NCBI RefSeq assembly: GCF_002994655.1
Contig: NZ_PPDL01000010.1
Span: forward strand, 1 to 64,000
DNA length: 64,000 bases
Direction of reading: 5' to 3'
Source: Corynebacterium sp. 13CS0277
GTDB taxonomy: Bacteria; Actinomycetota; Actinomycetes; Mycobacteriales; Mycobacteriaceae
Shown here in pieces: positions 50,919 through 62,900 of this stretch. Position 1 is the first letter of the stretch, and each line of letters begins with the position of its first letter. The notes beneath the pieces are model-generated. The model worked only from the letters and a program-made list of their open reading frames with translations, searched no databases and was not told the origin of the DNA. The translations under genes were made by a program, and so were the position numbers.

Positions 50919-53900
50919 TTAGTCCTGCTTACGGCGGCGGGACGCGCCCACCAGCAGGGAGCCAAGCACGATCAGGATCGCGCCGCCACCCACAACACCG
51001 ATGACGGAAGCACCAGTGTTGGCGAGGTAACGAACCTCAGCGAGGGTCCGCGGGATGCCCTTCTCCGGCAGCTTCGTTGCCGGTGCGGGCTGCGCGGGCT
51101 GCTGCGGCTGCGGCTGCGGTGCCGGCTGGGCCGGAACCTCTGCGGCAGGCGGTGCCGGCGGCGTCGGGGTGGAGGAACCACCGCCGATGATTGCCGGGAT
51201 CAGCAGGCCCGGGAGCAGCGGCCACAGCGGGATGCTGGAGGATTCCTCCTGCTTCCCGGCGGGCACGCGGGACTCGGACTCGTTGGAGGTCACCGTGGTC
51301 TCGCCGGTGGTGCCGGTGGCGGTGGCCACGTTGACCACAGCGCCGTCCGCTGCATCCTTGGCAGTCACCGTGTACTCGCTGGAGCGGCACGTGGTGGACT
51401 GGCCCGGCTCGAGGGTGGTGGCCTCACAGGTCACCGCGCCGACCTTCGGGTCGTTGATGCGGATGTTCTCCAGGGTCGTGTTGCCCGTGTTGGTCACGGT
51501 GAAGGTGTAGGTCAGGGACTGGCCTTCCTTCACCGGGCCGGCCTGGTCGGCACGCTTGACGAGCGCCAGGGCCGGGGCATCCACGGTCACCGTCGGGACG
51601 GTGAACTCCGCCTCGGCGACCGGGGAGGTGACCTCGGTGCCGTTCGGGGTGACCGGCAGGCCCTTCGCGGTGGCGGTGTTGACCACGCGGCCGATGGCTG
51701 CGTCTGCCTCCGTGACCTTGTGGGTCTTGGTGCAGGTGGTCGACTCGCCGACCTTGAGCTCGCCCTCACCGCAGGTAAAGGTGTCGCCGAACATCGCGTC
51801 GGAGACCACAACCTTCACCAGGTCCACATCACCGGTGTTGGTGACGGTGAACTCGTAGGTGACGGTGTCGCCCACGGCGTAGGAGGTGTTGCCCTTGATG
51901 GTCTTCTTCAGGCCGATCGCCGGGTTCTTCACCGGTGCGGGCACCGTGAACTCTGCGTGATCCGGGGCGGACACAACGGCCAGCTCCGGGCGGGCAGCAT
52001 CGACGCCCTTGGCGGTGGCCACGTTGACCACAGTGCCAGCCTTGGCATCAGCCTCGGTGACGATGTGAGTCTTCGTGCAGGTGGTGGACTCGCCGACCTT
52101 CAGCGCGCCCTCACCACAGGTGAAGTCCTCGCCGAACATCGGGTCGCTCACCACAACCTTGTCCAGATCCACTGCGCCAGTGTTGGTGACGGTGAAGGTG
52201 TAGGTCACCTTCTCGCCGACCGTGTACACGGTGCCGCCGGTGATGGCCTTGTCGATGGCGATCGACGGGGCACCCGGGGCGGGAACCGTGAACTCGGCAG
52301 TCGCCGGGGTGGAGGACACCGGGGTGCCCTTCGGGTCCACGCCCTTGGCGGTGGCCACGTTGACCACAGTGCCAGCCTTAGCATCAGCCTCGGTGACGAT
52401 GTGAGTCTTCGTGCAGGTGGTGGACTCGCCAACCTTCAGCGCGCCCTCACCACAGGTGAAGTCCTCGCCGAACATCGGGTCACTCACCACAACCTTGTCC
52501 AGGTCCACTGCGCCGGTGTTGGTGACAGTGAAGGTGTAGGTCACCTTCTCGCCAACGGCGTACTGGTTGACGCCGTTGATGGTCTTCTCCAGCGCGATGC
52601 GCGGAGCACCCGGGGCGGCGGGAACCGTGAACTCGGCGATGGCCGGGGTGGAGTTCACCTGGGTACCAGACGGATCCACACCCGCAGCCGATGCCACGTT
52701 GACGACCTTGCCGGCCTTGGCGTCAGCCTCGGTGACCTTGTGGGTCTTCTCGCACGTCGTCGTCGCACCCGGAGCAAGCTCCGACTCAACGCACACGAAG
52801 GGCTCTTCGCCGAACATGCGGTCCGCGACGGTGACGTTCTTCAGCGTCGTCTCACCGGTGTTGGTGACGGTGAACTCGTAGGTGACGAGCTGGTCGACGG
52901 TGTACTCGGTGCCGCCCTTGATGGACTTCACCAGCGCGATGGAGGAGTTCGCCGGAACCACGACCGGGGCCGGGACCGTGAACACTGCCTTGTCCGGGTT
53001 GGACTCGACAGTGGCGCCGAACTCGTCCTCACCCGCAGCGGTGGCGGTGTTGATGACGGTCTTTGCCGCAGCATCGACACCGGACACCACGTGGGTGGCG
53101 GTACAGGTGGTGGTCTCGCCCGGAGCCAGCTCCGTAGCGAGGCACTCCACCGAGGTGAACATCGGATCGTCGACGTGGACGTTCGTCAGCTTCTGCAGGC
53201 CAGTGTTCTCCAGGGTGAACACGTACTTCACGAGCTCGCCTTCGGCGTACTCGGTGGCGCCGTCGATGGCCTTCGTCAGCTTCAGGGAAGCTGCGCCCGG
53301 AACCACTGCCGGCGGCACGGTGAACTTGGCGTTCGCCTGGTTGGACTGCACCGGCCGGCCGTTGGCGCCGGTGGCAGAAGCCTGGGCAACGTTGACGACG
53401 GTGACGGCCTTGGCGTCAGCCTCGGTGACCTTGTGGGTCTTCTCGCACGTCGTCTTCGCCTTCGGAGCAAGCGTCGTCGCACCGCACTCGAACGGCTCCT
53501 CGCCGAACATCAGGTCGGTGATCATCACGTTGCTGACCGGGGTGTTACCCGTGTTGGTGACCGTGAACTCGTAGGTGACGGTGTCACCCACCGTGTACTC
53601 GGTCGCGCCCTTGATGGTCTTCTCCAGCGCGATGCTGGAGGGACCCTCGGCGGGCACCCGGAACTCAGCAGTCGCCGGGCCGGAAGCCACCGGCTTCTCA
53701 GCCGGATCCTTCGCGGACGCAGTTGCCACGTTCACCACAGTCCCCTTGGCCTTATCAGCCTCAGAAACGGTGTGGGTCTTCGGCTCACACGTCATCGACT
53801 CGCCCTTCGGCAAAGTACCGGCCTTACACAGGAACGGCTCCTCACCGAACATACGGTCCGTGATCATCACATCATGCAGATCCACATCACCAGTGTTGGT

Positions 53901-56900
53901 GACCGTGAACTCGTAGGTGACGGTGTCACCGACCGTGTACTCGGTCGCGCCCTTGATGGCCTTCGCAAGCTCGAGGCTCGACGGACCGTCCGGAGTCACC
54001 CGGAACTCAGCAGTCGCCGGGCCAGAAGCCACCGGCTTCTCAGCCGGATCCTTCGCAGACGCAGTCGCCACATTCACCACAGTCCCCTTGGCCTTATCAG
54101 CCTCGGTGACCTTGTGGGTCTGCGGGTCACACGTCATCGACTCGCCCTTCGGCAGAGTACCGGCCTTACACAGGAACGGCTCCTCACCGAACATGCGGTC
54201 CGTGATCATCACATCGTGCAGATCCACATCACCAGTGTTGGTCACAGTGAAGGTGTAGGTCACCTCCGCACCCACGGCGTACTCAGAACCACCATCGATG
54301 GCCTTCGCAAGCTCGAGGGCGGGCTGCGCCTGCGTCACGGTGAAGGTGGCGGTGTCCTCGTTGCCCGGGACCTGCTGGTCGTTGGGGTCGAGGGCACCCA
54401 CCACTGCGGTGTTGACGACGGTGCGTGCCTCCTGGTCGGCGACAGTCACGGGGTGGGTGGCCTGACCGCAGGTCGCGGTCGCGCCCACCGGCAGGCTGTC
54501 GACGGCGCACACGACGCCGCCGAACATCGGGTCGGTGACCTCCACGCGGTGGAGATCAACGTCGCCGGTGTTGGTGACAGTGAAGGTGTACGTCACGTTC
54601 TCACCCACGGCGTAGACGGAACCACCAACGATGGCCTTGTCCAGCTTCACGCCGGGCACGAGTGGCTTCGGCACGTAGAAGGTGGCGGTGGAGTCGTTGG
54701 AGACGACGTCGCCGGATTCTGCGTGCGCGGTGTTACGCACCATGCCGTTGTCCTCGGGCTTGACCGTGTAGGTGCCGGAGCAGGTGATCGTCTTGTTGAG
54801 CGGCAGGTCGCCGCACTCGATCGGCTCACCGAGCATCGGGTCGATGACCTTCACGCCCTCGATCGGGGTGTTACCGGTGTTGGTGACGGTGAAGGTGTAG
54901 GTGACGAGATCGCCTGCACGGTACTCGTCGCCGCCGGTGATCTCCTTGACCAGGCTCATGGACGGAGCCGGGTCGGGGTCCCGTTCGGTGCGGATGGTCT
55001 CCCGGTCCGGGTTGGACTGGACGGACTTGCCGTAGGCGGGGACACCCTGGGCGACGGCCACGTTGGTGACGCGGCCGGCGCGGGCATCAGCCTCGGTGAT
55101 GGTGTACTCCGGGCCCGGGCAGGTGACGGAGGTGCCCGGCTCGAGCGGCCCTGCAGCACAGGTGAAGGGCTTCTCGGCGAGCATCGGGTCGTCGACGGTG
55201 AGGTCGGTGATGGACACCTTGCCGGTGTTGGTCAGGGTGAAGGTGTAGGTGACCTTCTCCCCTTCCTTGTACACGCGGTCCTCGGCGACGGCCTTGTCCA
55301 GCTTCAGCGAGGACTCGGTGACGACGCGCACGACGGCGGCGTCGGTCGGCTCGGAGTCTTCGGCGTAGACCGGGGTGTCACCGTAGAGGCCGTTGACGGC
55401 GGCGGTGTTGTGGATTTCACCGAACTCGTCGGGCTCCGGGGCCTTCTTCAGCGGGACGGTCAGCCAGCAGGTGGCCTTCTCGCCCGGGTTCAGGGTGCCC
55501 AGGTTGCCCGGCTTCAGCTTCGCGCCGGCGCGCTCGGTGCCGGGGTGGCACTCCACGTCGGAGGCGACGTCGAGCTGCTCGTCGGCGATCTTCACCTTCT
55601 CCACAGGGAGCTGCGAGTTGTTCTCGACGGTGATGCGCCAGACGATGTTGCCGTTCTCCAACACCGGGGCGGTGTTGAGCGCGGACTTCTCGATCGCCAG
55701 GGTCGGCAGGCCCACGGTGACGGTCTCCACGTCCGGGTTCGACGTCGGCCGGTTGGGAACCGGGGTGTCCTTCGTCTGGTTCGGGCGCAGTGCGGTCGCG
55801 GTGGCGGTGTTGACCAGCTTGCCGGCCTTCGCATCCTCGGCGGTGAGCGTCAGCTCGCCGGAGGTGCAGGTGACGGTGCCGCCGTTGGCGGGGATCTCCA
55901 CGTCCGGGCAGTCCACGGTCACGCCGCGGCTGGTGAGCACCTGGTCGGTGATCTCCGCGCCGTGGAGGGTGGTGGTGCCGGAGTTGGTGACAACGAACTC
56001 GTAAGAGACGCGGTCACCGGCGACGAAGGGATCCTTGCGCTCGCCGACGAGCTTCTTGTCCAGGCGCAGCTCGGTCTCCGTGGCGGGCACGGTGACAGTA
56101 GCGGTGTCGGACTTCGGCTCGAGGTCGGTGTCGCGGAACTTCGCGGTCATGGTGACGGTGTTGGGCAGGTCCTTGCCGGCCTCAACATCATCGGCGGTGA
56201 CTTCGTAGGCGAAGGTGCAGGTGAACTTGTCGCCGACGGCCAGGGTCTTGCCGTCGCGGAAGTCACCACAGTCGAGCTTCGCCTTGCCCTTGGCCCAGAC
56301 GTCGTCGAGGCGGACGTCCTCGAGGGGGACGTTGCCGGTGTTGGTGCCGACGATCTGGAAGTAGGCGGTCTCCCCTGCGGACAGAGCGATGCTCTTGTTC
56401 GCGGGGTTCTGCGCGTCGTAGTCGACGGTCTTGACCAGCTCGAAGGCCGGCTGGGCGTCGACGACGTGGACGGTGGCAGAAGACTCGGCGGTGTCAGTGA
56501 CCTTGTCGCCGTCCGCGTTGGTGTAGCTGTAGCTCACGTCGGCGGTGTTGACGAGGTCGTCGCCGGCCACGACGTCGTCGATGGTGACGAAGTCGGGCAC
56601 GTTGGCGCGGCAGGTGAAGCTCTGGCCGGGGGCCAGGGTGACCTTGTCGCCGAGGTCGAAGGCGGTGCCGTCGATGTCGCACTCGAAGGTCGGCTTGTCC
56701 TTGCCCTTGGGGTAGGTGTCGCCCAGCTTCACATCCGTCAAGGTGACGTTACCGTCGTTAGTGCCGGTGATGACCCAGTTGGCGGCGCCGCCGCTGGCGA
56801 GGGTCACATCCTTGGCATCGTTGACAGTCTTGTTCAGCGTCAGGTGGCCATCGGCATCACGCATGACGACGGTGGCGTCGGAGTCCTGCTTGAGCGGGGT

Positions 56901-59900
56901 CTCCACACCGTAGCCGTTGGTGTAGGTGCCGGTGAGGGTGGCGTCGTTGCGCAGGGACTCCTGCGCGTCCTGATCGTCCTGGGTGACGGGGTATTCCGCC
57001 ACACAGGTGAACATCTCACCCGGTGCGAGGGCGTCGATGACGTCGCCGGGCACGAAGGTCCGGGTCGGGTCGGCGTCCATGGCACAGGTCACGGACAGTG
57101 CGGGCTCCTTGGCCCACTTGTCCGCGAGGGTGACGTTGCGCAGGGTGACGTTACCGGTGTTGCCGCCGGTGATGCGGAAGAAGGCGGACTCGCCCGCGTT
57201 CCGCTTGACGGTGTTGCGGTAGTTGCCGTCCTTGGCGCCTGCGACGGTCTTCACCAGTTCCATGTTGGGCACGGAGCCCGGAACGGTGATGGTGGCCTCG
57301 TCGTCATCGTTGACGGGGACCTCCTGGCCGTTGCCCTTGTCGAACACGGCAGTGACTTCGGCGGTGTTCTCCAGCGGGACCTGGTATTCCAGGTCGTCCT
57401 GGGTCACCTGGTACCCGGAGGTCACGCAGGTGACGATCTCGCCGGGGTTGAAGGTGAAGTTCGCCGGGTCGATGGCGTCACCGGTGGCGGCGTTGGTGCA
57501 CTCGCGCAGCTCGAGAGCCGGCTTGTTGCGGCCCTCGGCGAAGGAGTCCACAATGTTCGCCTTCGTCAGGGTGACGTTACCGCGGTTCTCCACGGTAATG
57601 GTGAACACGCCTTCCTGGCCGACCTCGACGCGCTCGGCCTTCTTGCCGTTGATGCGCTTGGTCAGCTTGATGGACGGCGTTGCCGGCGGCATCGTGACGG
57701 TCGCGGTCGACTTGTCCTCGACGGCGACGTTCTTCTCATCCGCCGGATCCTTGCGGGTACCGGCGGTGACCTCGACGAGGTTGACGATGTCGCGGCCCAC
57801 GTTGACGTCGGCCTGGGTGACCTCGTACGCCTCGTTCAGGGTGCAGCGCAGCTTCGCCCCGGGGGCGAACTCCAGCTCGGCGGGGTTGACCTCGGTCTCG
57901 CCGTCGAAGCAGGTGAACGCCGGGGTGGCGGCAGCGCCCTCACGGTAACTGCCCTCACCGTTGTAGTCGAAGGTGTCGACCAGGTTGACGCGGTGGAGGG
58001 TGGTGTTACCGGTGTTGGTGACCCAGAAGTCGAAGAGCACCTTCTCGCCGGCAGCCTTCGCCTTGTAGTTCTGCGGCTCGGCTTCGTCGATCGGAGCGGA
58101 CTCCTCGCGGGCTGCCTTGACCACCTTGATGGCGGGCTGCGTCGGCACGGGGCTGATATCCGCCGGGTCCTCGAGGGACTCCTCCGGGGAGTTGTCCGGG
58201 TTGCCCTTGTGGTAGTTGACCTGGGCAATGTTCTCGATCTTGACGCCCTCGTCGACGTCGGCCTGGGTGACGGTGTACTGGCCGGAGCACAGCAGCGTCT
58301 TGCCGACCTCGAGGGTGTCCTCGCCGTTGAGCGCGAACTCCTTGTTGTCGGAGTCCTTACAGGTGAAGGTGACACCGCGGAAGTCGTCGGTGAACTTCAC
58401 CTTGGTGGCGCGCACGTTGGACTCGTTGGTGATACGCGCGGTCCAGGTGACGACGTCACCGGCCTTGACGTTCTCCTTGGAGTTGCGGCCGTCGACCATC
58501 TTGACGAGCTTGAGCTCGCCGTCGATGGCGGGGACGGTCACCGTGGCGGTCGCTTCGCCGCCGTCGATGAGCTCACCCTGGGGGGATTCGCCCGTGGCGG
58601 AGGCGGTGTTGGGCAGCTCCTTCTGGTTGTCGATGTCGTCCTGCGTCACCTCGTAGGTGGCGTAGCAGACGACCTCGTCACCAGCGCCGAGGGTATCGCC
58701 GCTGTTCCAGCCGTTGTCGCAGTTGAGGGCGAGCGGTGCACGACCGGCCCACTCGTCCTTGACGACGACGTTGCTCAGGGTGGTGTTACCCGTGTTCCGC
58801 AGCGTAATGGCGAAGGTTGCGGACTGGTTGAGGCCGCGCTCGATGGTCTCCTCGGTCGCGGAGTAGCGGTCGGCGCCGACGAACTTGTCGATCGTCAGGC
58901 CCGGCGACTGCGCCTTCGGAGTCACGGTGACGGAATCTTCACCGGTGACCGTGGTGCTCTCGTCGGGGTTGCGCGGGTTCGTTGCCGTACCCGTCACAGC
59001 CACGCGATTGACCATGTCTTCCTGGGTGTCGATCATCGACCCTGGCGTCGTCAGCACGTAGGTACAGGTGATCGTCTTGCCCGGTGCAAGTGCACGGGTG
59101 CCGTCGATCGGGAAGTAGCCGCCCTCGGAGTCTTCACACCGGATGGTGGCGTTCTCAACGGCGGTGCCGTTGTTCACGTCCTCGAACGTGACGTCGCGGA
59201 GCGTGACCTTGCCCGTGTTGGTGAAGACCACCTGGTACTCGACGCGCTCGTTGTTGCCAGCGAGTGCACCGCGATCGAAGCTGGTGTCATCGTCGAGGTT
59301 ACGGACAGCCTTGACGACCTCGATGGCCGGGTCTTCCTTCGGGATGACGATCGTGGCCGTGTCGGGGTCGCCGACGAACGGTGCACGGTTGTCTTCCGTG
59401 GTGAAGTAGTCGCCCTTCGGCGTCGCCTTATTCGGCAGATCGCGCTGGGCATCCAGGTCAGCCTGGGTCACCTCATAGGTCGCAGAGCACAGGATCTCCT
59501 CGCCGGGAGCGAGGGTATCCGTCCCGAGCACGAACTCGTCCTCGGTGCCTTCGAAGACACAGGTCAGCGGTTCGGTGAAGACCTTGCCGCCGAAGTCGTC
59601 GTCGATGGCGACGTGGTTCATGGACACGTTGCCGTCGTTGACAACAGCGATGGTGAACTGGGCCTTCTCGCCGACGTTCTTTTCGACGCTCTTCTCATTG
59701 TCGACCTTCTTGGTCAACGTGAGGTGCGGCTTACGCTCGACGAGCGGAACCTTCGCCTCGCCCTTATCGTCGACGACGCGGGAGTTGTACTTACCCGTGA
59801 TCGTCGCGGTGTTGAGGAGGTTGGTCTGCTTGTCGATGTCTTCCTGGGTGATGCTGCCCTTCGGCCACACTGCGGTACAGCGGTAGCCTTCGCCCACACC

Positions 59901-62900
59901 AAGGTTGATGCCGGGCTCGTCGAGGATGCTGGCGCCGGAGCCGGACAGGTCACGCTTCGCGCGGACCGGCAGGCTCATCGGAACCTCTCCGTCATCGTCA
60001 TCATCGTCATCGGTCGACTCTGCGGTCAGCGAGTCGTCCGCCTCGTCGGATGCGACGGGCTCCATTTCCTGACCAGCGGCGTCGAAGTAGACGCACTCGA
60101 GCTCGAGCTGCGGGTCGCGCACGAAGACGTCCTTCAAGACGACCTCGGTGAGCGGCACGTCGCCGGCGTTCTTACCCTCGAGGGTGAAGGTGGCGTCGCC
60201 GTCGAGATCGCGGCCGACCTCGGGATCGTTGACAGTCTTGTCCAGGGTGATCTTCGGCTCGGCCACGTAGTAGCCAAAGTCGACGTCCTTGATGGCCTCG
60301 CGCTCGCCGCCGTTACGGACGGGGCTGAAGCCGTTGATGATCAAGGTGCCGGAGGTCCAGGAACCCACATTGGCCTTGTCCTTGCCGGACTCGGTGTTGA
60401 TCTCCTGGTCGGAGGCCGGAGTGACGACGACCTTGTAGTTACCTGCAGGCAGGTTGTCGAAGGCGTAGTCGCCCTGGCCGGCGGGCACCACGGTCTCGGC
60501 GTAGGGCCGCTCGTCACAGCGTTCGCTGCCGTCGGCCTCCGCGTAGCAACGGAGAAGCTTCACCACGTGCGCGGTCGGCGCGGGGATGTCACCGTCGTTA
60601 TCGTCACCGTCACGGTTCTTGTCTTCGTAGATGGTGCCGGAAATGAGGCCGGAGTACACCTCGGTTTCGACAGCATCCGGCGCCGGGGCACCCGGGGCGC
60701 CCTGCAGCTTGCCGTCCTCGGACGGGCTAATGGAGACCACACCAATGGAGTTGGCGTAGATATCGCCGTTGTTGTTGCGGTCCGTACCCATCGGAATGTA
60801 GTAGGTGCGGTTCGCCTCAGACACGAAGGACTTCGACTGGAAACGCAGTGCGGTGATACGCGGACCCTTGTTCGGGCCGCGCTGCTTCTCGATAACCTCG
60901 GGAGTCAGCACCTCCCACGTCGAGTCGTTGCGCTTCGCATCAACGCTGCGGCCCCACTTTTCGGCCATTGCCTGGCACAGCACCAAGTCCTCTTCGGACG
61001 CGGTGGGCGGGCACTGGGAAATCGAAGCCGAGGGTGCGGTGGTGTATTCGATCGGCAGGGACTGGTCGTCACCCGCGTAGCGGGGCATCTCTTCGAGCCA
61101 GTACTCACCGGAGTACTTGGTGCCGCGACCATCACCGTTGTAAGGCAGCAGGTCGATGTAGTCCGACGGACCGAAGGAGGCCTTCGTCTGGTTCTGGATG
61201 TTCACGGCGTGGGTGAACTTGTTGTTCACCGGAACCAGCGAATCCATGGCGGCCTTCTGCGCCAACACGACGTCCACAGCGGGGATCGTGATCTCAATAC
61301 CATTGGACTGGGAGTCCAGCGGCTCGTAGGCTGCCGGCTCCGGCTGCCCCTTGGGGCCCCAGGTCACCTTGCTGATCACCTTGACATCTTGGCCCGGCTG
61401 TGCGGACAGGGTGTCAGTGAAGGGCGTCGCGTTGGGATCAACGTTCGGAGTACCAGTCAGACTCCACGTGTCCAGCACCTTGAAGTGGTTGTTCGGTGCC
61501 GCCCACACGGGGGTGAACACCGGGAACTCGAGGAGGTTCTGCTTCGTGCCGAAGTACTTGCCACTGAAGGGGGTGTCAGATGTGGCCGGATTCTTCAGGT
61601 ACGTAGCCTGGTACTTTTCAAACTCTTCCGGGGTGTACCACGGCTGGTTGTACGGGTCGGTCGAGGGCTCGGTGCCCAGCGCCCAGGTCTGCTCGATGTA
61701 GCGGTTGGCATCGAAGCCACAGTCGCTCGGGTCATCGGAAGCCGGGCCGCCAATGAAACGGGAGTTCTTCGGCAGCAGGTCGACGTCCACATCCAGACAC
61801 TTCGACAGGTAGGTGCGGTGCACGACCTGAACAGGCTTGTTGTCCGTATCGAGGATGGTGGAGTTCACGGCGTTGAGGCCGTTGACGAATTTAATGCCCG
61901 GAACGGACTTCACGACGTACTTCTGGCGACCCAGAGTCAGCACCTCGGGAGCCTTGTAGCTCAAGTCCACCTTCGACACTCCAGCCTTCGGGCGGGAGAA
62001 CAGAATGCGGGATTCGAGCTTCTTGGGCTCCATGCAGCCACCCGTCACAGTGGCGTAATTCTTGGTAATCGAGTAGGTGCCGCCAGCCTTGGATTCAGCC
62101 TTCGGAGCAGCTTCCAAGTTGGTCGGGTTCGCGCCCTTGACCATGTACTGGATCGTGATGGGACGCTCAGACAGCTTGACACCCGGCAGCGCAATGTAGA
62201 AGCCGGAGATCTTCGTCAGGCTGCCAACAACGGCGTTGAAGTCCCGGTTGATGCCCTTATCGGCATCGTAGACGGTCTCCCAGTTGAGCTTGTCGCAGTT
62301 GGTGCCGTCACCAGACTCGGTGGTCAGATAAATCTTTGCGTTCGGGAACGCGTCCTGCAGACGACCGCCACCGGGGCCCTTGAGGAAGTTTTCGGCGACA
62401 TACTGATCGCCGGCGGTCCAACCGATGCAGATCCGGGGATCCTGCTTCACCGCGTCGGGGGCGAGGATGATCTTCACGTCCGCCTGGTCGAGCGGTTCCA
62501 CGTCGAGGTTGCTGTCCGCCATCGACACCCAGTCGACATTTTCAGCACTGGGGTTCGAGTTACGACGGGAATCGAACTTCTGGGTCACACCACACTGCTT
62601 ATCGCCGGGAACACATTCCTTCTCGACGGTGATGGTGGTCTTGCCACAGTTGTTGTTCTTGATGCCGCCGCGCCCCTCAACAGAACCCTGGGCAGCGTCG
62701 GCCGTGGAGACGGAGCACTCCTGGCCGTTACCGGGGTCGACAACATTGTTGCCGAGGGCAGCATTGCCCGCGAACGGCGGCACGTTAATGCCGTCGCCCT
62801 GGAGCGATTCGAGCGACTTGGTCGGGTTACCTTCCGCGTCGACGACATCCATGCGCATCATGTACGAGTTCGCACCGAGCTGCAGACGGTTTTCGGGGAT

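Noticed and set aside
51010..51110. LPEKG as the sortase motif of the giant protein
   Set aside because: It is 20 or more residues before the hydrophobic helix and lacks Thr-Gly. LANTG directly before the helix fits the class E LAXTG signal much better.
51280..60258. CRISPR-like or satellite DNA in the last 13 kb
   Set aside because: The regular 336-450 bp periodicity is in frame, codes for Ig-like protein repeats and has no short identical repeats with unique spacers.
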